Source: a virus
Length of the DNA: 22,172 nt
Strand: one strand, 5' to 3'
IMG/VR virus record: IMGVR_UViG_3300011114_000159
Coordinates: 1 to 22,172 of that record
Made by a program: the position numbers and the translations under genes. This document shows positions 8,070 to 15,062 of the stretch, piece by piece; positions within the stretch are counted from its first letter, which is position 1, and the number at the start of each line of letters is the position of its first letter. The notes under the pieces were generated by a model, which saw nothing but the letters and a program-made list of their open reading frames with translations, was not told the DNA's origin and did not search any database.

Positions 8070-8308
8070 AACCGGAATTGCAGAAATATTATGAAGACCG
8101 GTTTTCCATGATGGCGACTGAAGGCTGGACGGATCTGATGGTAGATGTTGACGGCATGGCCGCTGCGCTTAATAATATTTCTGCTGTAGATAGCGAAAAA
8201 CAGTTACAGTTTAAAAAAGGCGAACTTTCGATTCTAACGTGGCTGAAAACCTTACGAGAGGCCAGCTCACGCTCATACGAGGATTTGCAAGGTGAAACGA
8301 ATATATGA
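8066..8308 (+). CDS. Small conserved phage protein, function unknown
   Basis: This 80-residue, probably all-helical protein (MKPELQKYYEDRFSMMATEGW) contains the segment FKKGELSILTWLKTLRE. I recall the same pattern from short proteins in many environmental podoviruses and myoviruses, always without known function. The start overlaps the previous stop as ATGA (8066-8069), and the gene overlaps the next by 17 bp, so it sits in the middle of a tightly coupled trio between the fibre genes and the scaffold. No membrane segment or signal peptide is visible. Confidence 0.72.
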   Translation: MKPELQKYYEDRFSMMATEGWTDLMVDVDGMAAALNNISAVDSEKQLQFKKGELSILTWLKTLREASSRSYEDLQGETNI

Positions 8309-8519
8309 TTTTGTCTGCGAAAGCGGGCACAAGACTGAACGATACGTTGAGTTTCAACACAATATCGTTCATTGTGACTGTGGCGCGTCTGCTAAACGCG
8401 TCATTTCTGCTCCAGCAATCAAGTTGGAAGGGTGGTCTGGTTCATTTCCGTCAGCACATGGGCGGTTTGAGCAGCGGCACCTTGACAAATTGAAAGCAGA
8501 GCAAAAAGCTAACTCGTAA
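8292..8519 (+). CDS. FmdB-like zinc-ribbon small protein
   Basis: This 75-residue protein begins MKRIYDFVCESGH. C9 and H13, followed by C28 and C30 (HCDCG), could form one metal-binding site like the zinc ribbon of FmdB-type regulatory proteins. The second half (LEGWSGSFPSAHGRFEQRHLDKLKAEQ) matches an extension I recall from phage versions of this protein. The spacing differs from a classical CxxC...CxxC ribbon, so zinc binding is likely but not certain. The gene overlaps its predecessor by 17 bp in another frame. It may be a virion-associated or regulatory protein; its place before the scaffold does not decide this. Confidence 0.72.
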   Translation: MKRIYDFVCESGHKTERYVEFQHNIVHCDCGASAKRVISAPAIKLEGWSGSFPSAHGRFEQRHLDKLKAEQKANS

Positions 8520-8575
8520 CCAATTTTGGCGGGTTAATCTCCTACAACCTTAAGTGGCAGGAAAAGGAAAATAGT
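8520..8575 (+). promoter_or_regulatory. Short leader before the scaffold gene
   Basis: This 56-bp gap is one of the few non-coding spaces in the late region. It carries purine-rich AGGAAAAGGAAAA just before the scaffold ATG, which serves as ribosome binding site. I see no convincing -35/-10 pair or hairpin. Confidence 0.4.
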
Positions 8576-9334
8576 ATGCTGATCGAAAACGAAGCCGAGT
8601 CGCAAGAGGATATCAAGTCAGATGATATAAAGCTGGAAGACACCGTTGAAGAAGCATCGTCTGTCGTCCCTGAGAAATACCGGGGTAAAACGCTAGATGA
8701 TATTGTGAAGATGCACCAAGAAGCTGAAAAGCTGATTGGCAAGCAAGCACAAGAAGTCGGTGAAGTCCGGAAACTGGCTGATGAACTCATTAAGCACAAC
8801 CTCGGCAATACCCCGACAGCGACTAAAGAACAAGAGCCCGAAGTAGATTTTTTTGAAGACCCGAAGAAAGCAATTCAAGCAACCGTTGATCGACATCCAG
8901 ATATCATCGCCGCGCGGCAAGCCAATGGTGATTTTAAAAAGATGCAGGTTCAGCAGAAGTTAAGCAAAGAGCATCCTGATTTTGTTGAAGTGGCTCAAGA
9001 CCCCGAATTTGCAAATTGGGTGAAATCGAGTCCGATACGGTTAGGGCTTTGGGCGAAAGCTGATGGTGAATTCGATTACGATAGTGCTAACGAATTGTTG
9101 TCTACCTATAAAGAACTGCGCGGCGTTAAGGCAAAGCAAACGGAGAATGCAGGTGAAAAAACCCGTAAGCAAAACCTCAAAGCTGCATCGGTCGATGTGG
9201 GTGGATCTGGTGAGTCTTCAAGACGTGTCTATCGTCGGGCAGACCTTATTCGGCTGAAAATGAATGATCCGAACCGCTACGAGGCATTGAATGAAGAAAT
9301 CATGCAAGCCTACGCAGAAGGTCGGGTCAAATAA
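8576..9334 (+). CDS. Capsid scaffolding protein (putative)
   Basis: Scaffold proteins guide coat protein into a procapsid and then leave or are degraded. This 252-residue protein has a very acidic N-terminus (residues 1-30), a helical region with PEKYRGKTLDDIVKMHQEAE and EVGEVRKLADELI (31-72), a central segment with DFFEDPKKAIQATVDRHPD, and a basic C-terminal part (SSRRVYRRADLIRLK) that would suit binding to coat protein. Acidic start, helical middle, basic end and a location directly before the major capsid gene are the usual marks of podovirus scaffolds. It is read from an AGGAAAAGGAAAA ribosome site. No protease motif was seen, so a self-cleaving scaffold is not supported. Confidence 0.85.
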   Translation: MLIENEAESQEDIKSDDIKLEDTVEEASSVVPEKYRGKTLDDIVKMHQEAEKLIGKQAQEVGEVRKLADELIKHNLGNTPTATKEQEPEVDFFEDPKKAIQATVDRHPDIIAARQANGDFKKMQVQQKLSKEHPDFVEVAQDPEFANWVKSSPIRLGLWAKADGEFDYDSANELLSTYKELRGVKAKQTENAGEKTRKQNLKAASVDVGGSGESSRRVYRRADLIRLKMNDPNRYEALNEEIMQAYAEGRVK

Positions 9335-9339
9335 CTTAA

Positions 9340-9352
9340 TTTAGGAGATTTA
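9340..9352 (+). promoter_or_regulatory. Extended ribosome binding site of the capsid gene
   Basis: TTTAGGAGATTTA places AGGAG (9343-9347) seven bases before the capsid ATG. The same 13 bases recur at 10362-10374 before the putative decoration gene, and a shorter version (TAGGAGATT) precedes the ejection gene at 16448. It marks highly expressed structural genes. Confidence 0.75.
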
Positions 9353-9354
9353 CC

Positions 9355-10317
9355 ATGGCTTTTCCGACACCGGCAGTAACCGTCACCACCGCAGCTACTT
9401 TCATTCCAGAAATTTGGAGTGATGAGATTGTTGCCGCCTACAAGAAAAATCTTGTTCTGGCGAATGTTGTCAAACGCATGAACTTCAAGGGCAAAAAGGG
9501 CGACACCGTTCACGTCCCCGCCCCGACCCGTGGCTCGGCCTCGGCTAAAGCGGCATCTACCGCCGTTACGCTGATCGCCGCAACGGAAACCGAAGTTCAG
9601 ATATCGATCAACAAGCACTATGAATACAGTCGCTTGATCGAAGATATCGTCGAAGTGCAGGCGTTGAGTTCGCTGCGTTCCTTCTACACCGAAGACGCTG
9701 GATATGCCCTGGCGAAACAGGTCGATACCGACCTGATCCAGCTCGGGCGCGCGTTCAACGGCGCCACCGTTGGCACGAACGACTACGCCACGGCAACTGC
9801 CACCAGCAAAGCGTTCATTGGTTCCGATGGCACGACCGCGTATAACAGCAGCACTTCAAACGCGGCTGCGCTGACCGATGCGGCGATCCGTCGCACGATT
9901 CAACGTCTGGACGATACGGATGCGCCGATGGACGGTCGCTTCTTCATCATCCCGCCGTCGAGCCGTAACACGTTGATGGGCCTTGCTCGCTACACTGAGC
10001 AGGCGTTTGTCGGCAATGGCAACGCGATCCGCAACGGCGAAATAGGCCAACTCTACGGAATCCCCGTGTTCACGACCTCAAATGCAGACTTCGGCGCCGG
10101 CTCCAGCGGCCTCGATCGTATCTGCTTGATGGGGCATCGTGACTCGATGATTCTGATCGAGCAGGTCGGTGTCCGTTCGCAGACGCAATACAAGCAGGAA
10201 TATCTGGCTACGCTGTACACCGCCGATACCCTGTACGGTGTTTCTGCTCTGCGTGCGGCGGCGAGTTCTGGCGCTGCGCTGTCCAGCAGCGCGTATGCGT
10301 TGGCCGTGCCTGCCTAA
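9355..10317 (+). CDS. Major capsid protein
   Basis: This 320-residue protein is the probable coat protein that forms the icosahedral shell. It opens with a Thr/Ala-rich segment (TPAVTVTTAATFIPEIWSDEI), then KKGDTVHVPAPTRG and the long helix-forming ISINKHYEYSRLIEDIVEVQAL and YALAKQVDTDL, which together match coat proteins of environmental podoviruses that I recall and fit an HK97-type fold. A later segment DAPMDGRFFIIPPSSRNTLMG is also characteristic. It has a strong ribosome site, sits right after the scaffold gene, and is followed by a strong hairpin, as expected for the most expressed structural gene. No N-terminal prohead-protease cleavage signal is evident. Family assignment is confident; the exact subfamily is not. 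Confidence 0.93.
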   Translation: MAFPTPAVTVTTAATFIPEIWSDEIVAAYKKNLVLANVVKRMNFKGKKGDTVHVPAPTRGSASAKAASTAVTLIAATETEVQISINKHYEYSRLIEDIVEVQALSSLRSFYTEDAGYALAKQVDTDLIQLGRAFNGATVGTNDYATATATSKAFIGSDGTTAYNSSTSNAAALTDAAIRRTIQRLDDTDAPMDGRFFIIPPSSRNTLMGLARYTEQAFVGNGNAIRNGEIGQLYGIPVFTTSNADFGAGSSGLDRICLMGHRDSMILIEQVGVRSQTQYKQEYLATLYTADTLYGVSALRAAASSGAALSSSAYALAVPA

Positions 10318-10326
10318 TGCAGACCA

Positions 10327-10358
10327 GCCCCCCGTCATCGCTGACGGGGGGCATCTTT
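10327..10358 (+). terminator. Strong hairpin after the capsid gene
   Basis: GCCCCCCGTCA (10327-10337) pairs perfectly with TGACGGGGGGC (10342-10352) around a TCGC loop, an 11-bp stem beginning nine bases after the capsid stop. The tail is ATCTTT, a weak U-tract, so termination may be partial. Like the T7 terminator after gene 10, it may step down expression after the coat gene. Confidence 0.75.
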
Positions 10359-10361
10359 AAC

Positions 10362-10374
10362 TTTAGGAGATTTA
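10362..10374 (+). promoter_or_regulatory. Extended ribosome binding site of the putative decoration gene
   Basis: TTTAGGAGATTTA is identical over 13 bases to the capsid leader at 9340-9352. AGGAG at 10365-10369 lies eight bases before the ATG at 10378. The site begins only ten bases after the terminator-like stem. Confidence 0.7.
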
Positions 10375-10377
10375 ACT

Positions 10378-10704
10378 ATGGCAGCTGCTACCGCAATTAC
10401 CTCCCGCCGTGGGAATGACCAGTTTCGCGGTCTTTTTAGCGATACTTGGCTCGTTGTCGCAACGCTAGACGCCGGTTCGCTGGTTGATGGCGCGGGTGAA
10501 ACGGATACCGTAGCCGTTCCGGGCGTTGCCCTGGGCGATATGGTGATTGGTTGTTCTTTTGCTGTGAGCGAAGTCGGCATGAGCGTGACTGCTTATGTTG
10601 ATTCGGCGGGGTCGGTATCGATTCGTATTCAAAACGAATCGGGTTCAACCGTTGATCTGGCGTCTTGCAAGATTCGCCTAGTAGTCGCTCGCTGCATCGT
10701 TTAA
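10378..10704 (+). CDS. Putative capsid decoration or stabilisation protein
   Basis: This 108-residue protein looks all-beta, with short strands separated by Gly, Asp and Ser turns (GSLVDGAGETDTVAVPGVALGDMVIG, then VTAYVDSAGSVSIRIQNESG). Its motif ADGAGETDTxxVxGVALGDMV is familiar to me from small proteins encoded next to coat proteins in environmental phages. It shares the capsid gene's 13-base ribosome leader and is bracketed by two terminator-like hairpins, so it is probably made in large amounts. A minor coat or decoration role is inferred from position, size and expression signals; no assay-level function is known to me for the family. Confidence 0.65.
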   Translation: MAAATAITSRRGNDQFRGLFSDTWLVVATLDAGSLVDGAGETDTVAVPGVALGDMVIGCSFAVSEVGMSVTAYVDSAGSVSIRIQNESGSTVDLASCKIRLVVARCIV

Positions 10705-10708
10705 GGCC

Positions 10709-10735
10709 GGGGGGCTTCGGCCCCCTACCTTTTTA
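10709..10735 (+). terminator. Intrinsic terminator with UUCG loop
   Basis: GGGGGC (10710-10715) pairs with GCCCCC (10720-10725) around a TTCG loop, extendable by one G-T pair. TACC and then TTTTT follow. The closed C(UUCG)G tetraloop is very stable. Five bases after the decoration gene stop, this is a good intrinsic terminator. Confidence 0.85.
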
Positions 10736-10746
10736 AAAGGATTGAA

Positions 10747-10956
10747 ATGGCTATCTTTCGATGTTTGCAAAGTGGCAATACGGTGACGTTCACCTTGCAG
10801 CATGACATTGATTCAATGCGTGGTCATCAGGGATACGTACGAGTAGATGAAAAACCAGCAATTGAAGCATACGATCATAACGCGGTGCGAACGGATACGA
10901 TGTTCACGGCTCCTATGAACGTAAAAAAGCGTGGCCGTCCTAGAAAAGAGGCATAG
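10747..10956 (+). CDS. Small phage protein with AT-hook-like C-terminus
   Basis: This 69-residue protein begins MAIFRCLQSGNTVTFTLQHDIDSM, a pattern I recall from short proteins following coat genes in environmental podoviruses. The C-terminus KKRGRPRKEA contains the GRP core with flanking basic residues of an AT-hook, which can bind the DNA minor groove. A clear AAAAGGA ribosome site lies upstream, directly after the terminator. It may be a DNA-contacting virion or head-completion protein, but this is inferred from the tail motif only. The stop is three bases before the next start. Confidence 0.7.
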   Translation: MAIFRCLQSGNTVTFTLQHDIDSMRGHQGYVRVDEKPAIEAYDHNAVRTDTMFTAPMNVKKRGRPRKEA

Positions 10957-10959
10957 GTT

Positions 10960-11367
10960 ATGAAAGAAGGACTATTGTCCGGTGTGACCTGCCCGCTGGC
11001 GACGCAGGATATATCGACCAATTTGAAAAACCGAAACCATGCTTTCAAAGAGTATGGCTATGGGCCTCCGAATCCAGATGAGGCAAATGATGCATTTTGG
11101 CTGAAGAAAGCCAAAATGTATAGCGCCCCAACGGATTCAATTAAGGGTATGCGATGTGGTAATTGTGCGGCTTTTATCCAGACTCCAAAGATGATGAAAT
11201 GTATCCTCGGTGGCCTAGAAAAAGACGAGAAGGAGGGCGAATTGTCCTACGATGAGCAATTTGTCGCGGCGGCTGATCTCGGCTATTGCGACCTGTTTCA
11301 GTTCACTTGTGCTGCGGCCCGCACTTGTGACGCGTGGAAATCCGGTGGGCCAATAACCAAGGAATAA
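10960..11367 (+). CDS. Cysteine-rich conserved phage protein (HiPIP-like cysteine pattern)
   Basis: This 135-residue protein has seven cysteines: C11, C66, C69, C81, C110, C117 and C123. The segment MRCGNCAAF, then MKCI, GYCDLFQF, TCAAARTCDAW, recalls the CxxC...C...C layout with a C-terminal Cys-x-x-Trp seen in high-potential iron-sulfur proteins; structural zinc is the simpler alternative. The family is familiar from environmental phages, where I know of no demonstrated role. It sits among small head-region genes downstream of the coat protein and begins three bases after the preceding stop. No signal peptide or membrane segment is present. Metal binding is likely; whether the metal is iron or zinc cannot be told from sequence. 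Confidence 0.7.
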   Translation: MKEGLLSGVTCPLATQDISTNLKNRNHAFKEYGYGPPNPDEANDAFWLKKAKMYSAPTDSIKGMRCGNCAAFIQTPKMMKCILGGLEKDEKEGELSYDEQFVAAADLGYCDLFQFTCAAARTCDAWKSGGPITKE

Positions 11368-11377
11368 TTCCGTGAAA

Positions 11378-11536
11378 ATGACCAAAGGGCAGAAGAAAAT
11401 TGGCAAAGTAATGCATGAATACAAGATGGGGAAGCTGCATACCGGCAGCAAAGCTGGCCCGATGGTGAAATCCCGCAAGCAAGCGGTTGCCATTGCCATG
11501 TCTGAGGCCAAAATGCCTAAAAAGAGGGCGTATTGA
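11378..11536 (+). CDS. DUF6496-like small basic protein
   Basis: This is a 52-residue basic protein, starting at ATG 11378 (a GTG two codons earlier is also in frame). It reads MTKGQKKIGKVMHEYKMGKL, followed by HTGSKAGPMVKSRKQAVAIAMSEA, the signature of short DUF6496-type proteins that are frequent in phages. Many lysines and no membrane segment suggest a nucleic-acid- or virion-associated role, but the function is unknown. The TGA stop overlaps the TTG start of the next gene (TTGA at 11533-11536), and the gene begins ten bases after the cysteine-rich one. Confidence 0.75.
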   Translation: MTKGQKKIGKVMHEYKMGKLHTGSKAGPMVKSRKQAVAIAMSEAKMPKKRAY

Positions 11537-11832
11537 AATCTCCTGCATGGACGCGAAAAGAGGGCAAAAACCCTAAAGGCGGCTTGAATGCTACCGGTAG
11601 AGCGTCCTATAATGCGGCTACTGGAGGGGATTTAAAGCCTCCGGTCAAGTCAGGTGACAACCCTCGTCGGGCCTCCTTTTTAGCAAGGATGGGCGCAATG
11701 CCTGGGCCAGAGCAGAAAAACGGGGAGCCTACACGTCTTCTGCTTTCTCTCAACGCGTGGGGTGCTTCATCCAAAGCAGATGCTCGGGCAAAAGCTCGTG
11801 CTATTTCGGCTAGGAATAAGGCACGAAAATGA
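11533..11832 (+). CDS. DUF6321-like conserved phage protein, TTG start
   Basis: This 99-residue protein reads WTRKEGKNPKGGLNATGRASYNA near its start and DNPRRASFLARMGAMPGPE and LLLSLNAWGASSKADARAKA later; this is the layout of a phage family I know as DUF6321-like, of unknown function. Translation must begin at the TTG at 11533, since the conserved WxRKEGKNP block starts five residues in and no ATG precedes it. That TTG overlaps the previous TGA, so reinitiation is likely. The protein is basic and ends in an Ala/Arg/Lys helix. It ends in an ATGA overlap with the next gene. Confidence 0.78.
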   Translation: MKSPAWTRKEGKNPKGGLNATGRASYNAATGGDLKPPVKSGDNPRRASFLARMGAMPGPEQKNGEPTRLLLSLNAWGASSKADARAKARAISARNKARK

Positions 11833-12161
11833 GAGAGATTTCAATTGGAAGCAACCCTACAGCTAATACGCTAACGACACTCTATACGGTGCCGAAGGGT
11901 TACTACGCCAAATTGACGCTATTGCACGCTGCAAACGCGGGCAGCAATAAGCACATCACTTTTGACTGGTATGACTCCAGTAGCAACACTACGTTTTCGT
12001 TTGTTTATCAGTACGCAATCACCTCAAAAACATACCTAACTTTGCCGGTCTATTCTGGCATTGTGTTTGAGGAAAACGACATATTGAAGGTGACTACCGA
12101 AGCGGGATCAACATATGCCGTTGTAGCAACATTTGAAATTGAAGGGGACCAGCGCGCATGA
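11829..12161 (+). CDS. Small beta-rich virion protein (putative)
   Basis: This 110-residue protein has an alternating hydrophobic pattern of beta strands (NTLTTLYTVPKGYYAKLTLLHAAN, then YLTLPVYSGIVFEENDILKVTT). The NTxTTLYTVPxGYYAK motif is one I associate with small structural proteins encoded between the coat and tail genes of environmental phages. A virion role is inferred from this and from the neighbours. Its ATG overlaps the previous stop (ATGA) and its own stop overlaps the next start in the same way, so it is translationally coupled to the head-tail adaptor gene. Confidence 0.7.
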   Translation: MREISIGSNPTANTLTTLYTVPKGYYAKLTLLHAANAGSNKHITFDWYDSSSNTTFSFVYQYAITSKTYLTLPVYSGIVFEENDILKVTTEAGSTYAVVATFEIEGDQRA

Positions 12162-12817
12162 GTACTACCTTTCTGCAAGCTGTTAACGATGTCCTGGTGC
12201 GCCTGCGTGAAGTGCAGGTTGCCAGCCTTGCTGAAACAACCTATGCCACGTTGATAGGGAAATTCGTCAACGACGCCAAGCGGCAGGTCGAAGACTCCTA
12301 TTCGTGGAATGTCCTAACGACCACGATTACGGTGTCCACAGTAGCGGCCACGTCTTCCTATACGGTCACTGGATCAGGGCAGAAGTTTCAGGTGCGAGAT
12401 GCAATCAACGCGACCAGCTTTGTTACGCTGACAAACGTCACATTTGCGATGATGAACCGCTACCTGAATTTCCCCGCTTCGCCGGCTACGGGTATCCCTA
12501 GTTATTACTCGTTTAATGGCGTCGATGCTTCGACTTACGACACCAAAGTGAGCGTGTTTCCGATTCCCGATGGCGTCTATTCGTTGAAATTCAGCCTTGT
12601 TGTGCCGCAAGCAACGCTTACCCTGGCGGAGGACGTGATATCGGTGCCGGCCGATGTGGTGATTCAAAACGCTTACGCGCGCGCGCTGGTCGAGCGCGGC
12701 GAAGATGGCGGACTGACCGGATCCGAGGCGTATCAGCTATACCGCGGGATGTTGTCCGATAGTATTGCTCTGGAAGGCACCCGCTTTCCGGAACAAGGCG
12801 AATTTGTTGCTATTTAG
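12158..12817 (+). CDS. Head-tail adaptor (tail tubular protein A-like)
   Basis: This 219-residue protein probably forms the ring that attaches to the portal, like T7 gp11. The N-terminus is helical (FLQAVNDVLVRLREVQVA, then LIGKFVNDAKRQVEDSYSWN), which matches the helix bundle of such adaptors, followed by beta strands (TVSTVAATSSYTVTG) and a helical C-terminal part with VIQNAYARALVERGEDGG and EAYQLYRGMLSDSIALE. Position just before the large nozzle protein is the usual gene 11 to gene 12 order. It starts in an ATGA overlap with the previous gene. Identification rests on layout, size and order. Confidence 0.85.
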   Translation: MSTTFLQAVNDVLVRLREVQVASLAETTYATLIGKFVNDAKRQVEDSYSWNVLTTTITVSTVAATSSYTVTGSGQKFQVRDAINATSFVTLTNVTFAMMNRYLNFPASPATGIPSYYSFNGVDASTYDTKVSVFPIPDGVYSLKFSLVVPQATLTLAEDVISVPADVVIQNAYARALVERGEDGGLTGSEAYQLYRGMLSDSIALEGTRFPEQGEFVAI

Positions 12818-12827
12818 GGTTTGCTGA

Positions 12828-14387
12828 ATGCCACAGACCATACAAGTATTCACGACCGCTGCGCCGGGGTTTTTCGGGTTAAATACCCAAGACTCCCCGC
12901 TAGACTTGGCGGCGGGATTTGCTTTGGTGGCAAACAACTGCATTATTGACCAGTACGGGCGCATCGGATCTCGCAAAGGCTTCGCAAGGCTGAATTCTTC
13001 TACAGGCACTCTGGGCGCCAACGATATAGGCGTCCTGCACGAGCTGGTGCAGTCAGATGGCACTCTGACTATATTATTCGCTGGCAACAACAAGCTGTTC
13101 AAGCTGGACGGCAGCAATGCCTTTGTTGAGCTAACCTACGGTGGCGGTGGCACTGCGCCGACCATTACGGCGAGCAACTGGCAGTGCGCCTCACTCAACG
13201 GCATAACCTATTTCTTCCAATCTGCTCACGATCCGCTGATCTACGATCCTGCGGTTAGCGTAACGACCTTCCGGCGCGTGTCCGAGAAAACAGGATATGT
13301 AGGAACGGTCCCGAGCGCAAACATCGTCCTGAGCGCGTATGGTCGGTTGTGGGCGGCAAATACGGCTAGTGAAAAAACCACCATCTATTTTTCAGACCTG
13401 CTGTCCGGCCATATCTGGTCTACCGGCACGGCCGGCAGCTTGGATGTCAGCCGCGTTTGGGCGCAGGGTTCAGACGAAATTACGGGTTTGGCCTCGCACA
13501 ATGGCTTTCTGTTTATCTTTGGAAAGCGCCAAATTCTGGTCTATTCCAACGCCACGAGCCCGGCTAACATAACCTTGAGCGACACGATTGTGGGCACGGG
13601 TTGCTTGTCGCGCGACAGCATCCAACCGATTGCAACCGATGTGATCTTTCTGTCAAATACCGGCGTTCGTTCACTGCTACGCACCGTTTCTGAGAAATCG
13701 TTGCCGTTCCGAGATTTGTCAAAAAACGTCCGTAATGACGTGATGGGCCTTGTTGCCAGTGAAGACTCTGCCGCAATCAAATCTGTCTTTTCCGAGCGTG
13801 ATGCCTTCTACCTTTTGAATTTGCCAGCGTCAAAAAAGACGTATTGTTTCGACACCAGAGGCCAGCTTGAGGACGGTTCATCACGCGTTACGACGTGGGA
13901 TTCAATTGAACCGACTTCGCTGTTGTCGCGTCGTAACGGCGACCTGTTATTCGGCAAAAACGGATATGTCACCAAGTATTCCACTTTCCAAGATAACGCT
14001 TCCAGTTACAGGATTCAGTATTACACCAATCACGCCGATCTCGGAAACCAATCACAAACGTCTGTTTTAAAACGCTTGGCGATTGTGGTTATCGGTGGCA
14101 CAAATCAATACATCACATTCAAATGGGCATTTGATTTTTCGTCAAACTACCTTTCTGCAAACTCATTCATACCAACGCAGGGGGTGTCGAATTACAACGT
14201 GGCCGAATACGGCGCAAACGGTAGCCCACTGGCTGAATACGCGGATGGCGTGGCGCTGCAAACGCTAACGATTAGCGCCAGCGGCACGGGTAAGGTGGTG
14301 CAAACTGGCTATGAAGCTGATATTAGCGGCTCGCAATTGTCGATTCAGAAGATTGAAATTCAAGCCAAAAATGGCAAATTTACGTAG
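12828..14387 (+). CDS. Tail nozzle (tail tubular protein B-like)
   Basis: This 519-residue protein is the likely nozzle of the short tail, comparable to T7 gp12 or P22 gp10. It begins with a segment (FTTAAPGFFGLNTQDSPLDLAAGFALVANNCIID) and the turn QYGRIGSRKGFARL, typical of these proteins, then a long series of beta blades (NKLFKLDGSNAFVEL; ITYFFQSAHDPLIYDP; FLFIFGKRQILVYSNA) suggesting a propeller. A glycine/serine-rich end (SASGTGKVVQTGYEADISG) follows. It starts ten bases after the adaptor stop, with AGGG upstream of the ATG. It is somewhat shorter than T7 gp12. Confidence 0.84.
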   Translation: MPQTIQVFTTAAPGFFGLNTQDSPLDLAAGFALVANNCIIDQYGRIGSRKGFARLNSSTGTLGANDIGVLHELVQSDGTLTILFAGNNKLFKLDGSNAFVELTYGGGGTAPTITASNWQCASLNGITYFFQSAHDPLIYDPAVSVTTFRRVSEKTGYVGTVPSANIVLSAYGRLWAANTASEKTTIYFSDLLSGHIWSTGTAGSLDVSRVWAQGSDEITGLASHNGFLFIFGKRQILVYSNATSPANITLSDTIVGTGCLSRDSIQPIATDVIFLSNTGVRSLLRTVSEKSLPFRDLSKNVRNDVMGLVASEDSAAIKSVFSERDAFYLLNLPASKKTYCFDTRGQLEDGSSRVTTWDSIEPTSLLSRRNGDLLFGKNGYVTKYSTFQDNASSYRIQYYTNHADLGNQSQTSVLKRLAIVVIGGTNQYITFKWAFDFSSNYLSANSFIPTQGVSNYNVAEYGANGSPLAEYADGVALQTLTISASGTGKVVQTGYEADISGSQLSIQKIEIQAKNGKFT

Positions 14388-14396
14388 GAATCTGTC

Positions 14397-15062
14397 ATGT
14401 CAAATTATGTTCAAAGCACCAATTTTGCAACTAAAGACAATCTGTCACCCGGAGATCCGCTGAAGATTGTCAAAGGCACTGAGATAAATACTGAGTATGC
14501 AAATATCGCCACGGCGGTGGCGACTAAGGCTGATCTGGCATCGCCTACGTTTACCGGCACGCCTACGCTTCCTACTGGAACAATCGCCGTAACGCAAACG
14601 GTTGGCAATAGCAGCACGGCCATATCAACCACGGCATTTGTTCAGGCGGCAATCGCGCTGCTGTATCCAGTCGGCTCGATATATATCAATGCTACGTCGA
14701 GCACTAATCCCGGAACGCTGTTGGGTTTCGGCACCTGGACGGCATTCGGTGCCGGGCGTGTGCCGGTCGGATTTGATTCAGGGAATGCGCTATTTGATGC
14801 GGCTGAAGAAACGGGCGGTAGCGCCAATGCAATCCTAGTTAGCCACAACCATACGGCTACAGACGCAGGACATGCACACACTACGCCGTTCACTACTACT
14901 GCAAACGGAACGGGCGGCGGTGCAGATAGACCTGTCCAATCCGGAACTACAACAACAAGCACGGCGTTCGCTAGTATTACCGTGTCTACTGAAGGATCCT
15001 CTGCTACTAACGCGAATTACCAACCTTACATCACGGTGTATATGTGGAAACGCACTGTCTAG
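14397..15062 (+). CDS. Collar-type short tail fibre protein
   Basis: This 221-residue protein starts with NYVQSTNFATKDNLSPGDPLKIVKGTEINTE, an N-terminal anchor I recall from podovirus fibres. A linker (PTFTGTPTLPTGTIAVTQT) leads to a tail-collar domain: YPVGSIYINATSSTNPGTLLGFGTW, then FGAGRVPVGFD, and SHNHTATDAGHAH with His-x-His pairs like those that bind metal in the T4 short fibre. The C-terminus NYQPYITVYMWKRTV is also typical. It is probably a trimeric receptor-binding fibre attached at the nozzle, and is a second fibre besides the collagen-like one. AGGA precedes the ATG. Its last 19 bases overlap the next gene. Confidence 0.87.
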   Translation: MSNYVQSTNFATKDNLSPGDPLKIVKGTEINTEYANIATAVATKADLASPTFTGTPTLPTGTIAVTQTVGNSSTAISTTAFVQAAIALLYPVGSIYINATSSTNPGTLLGFGTWTAFGAGRVPVGFDSGNALFDAAEETGGSANAILVSHNHTATDAGHAHTTPFTTTANGTGGGADRPVQSGTTTTSTAFASITVSTEGSSATNANYQPYITVYMWKRTV

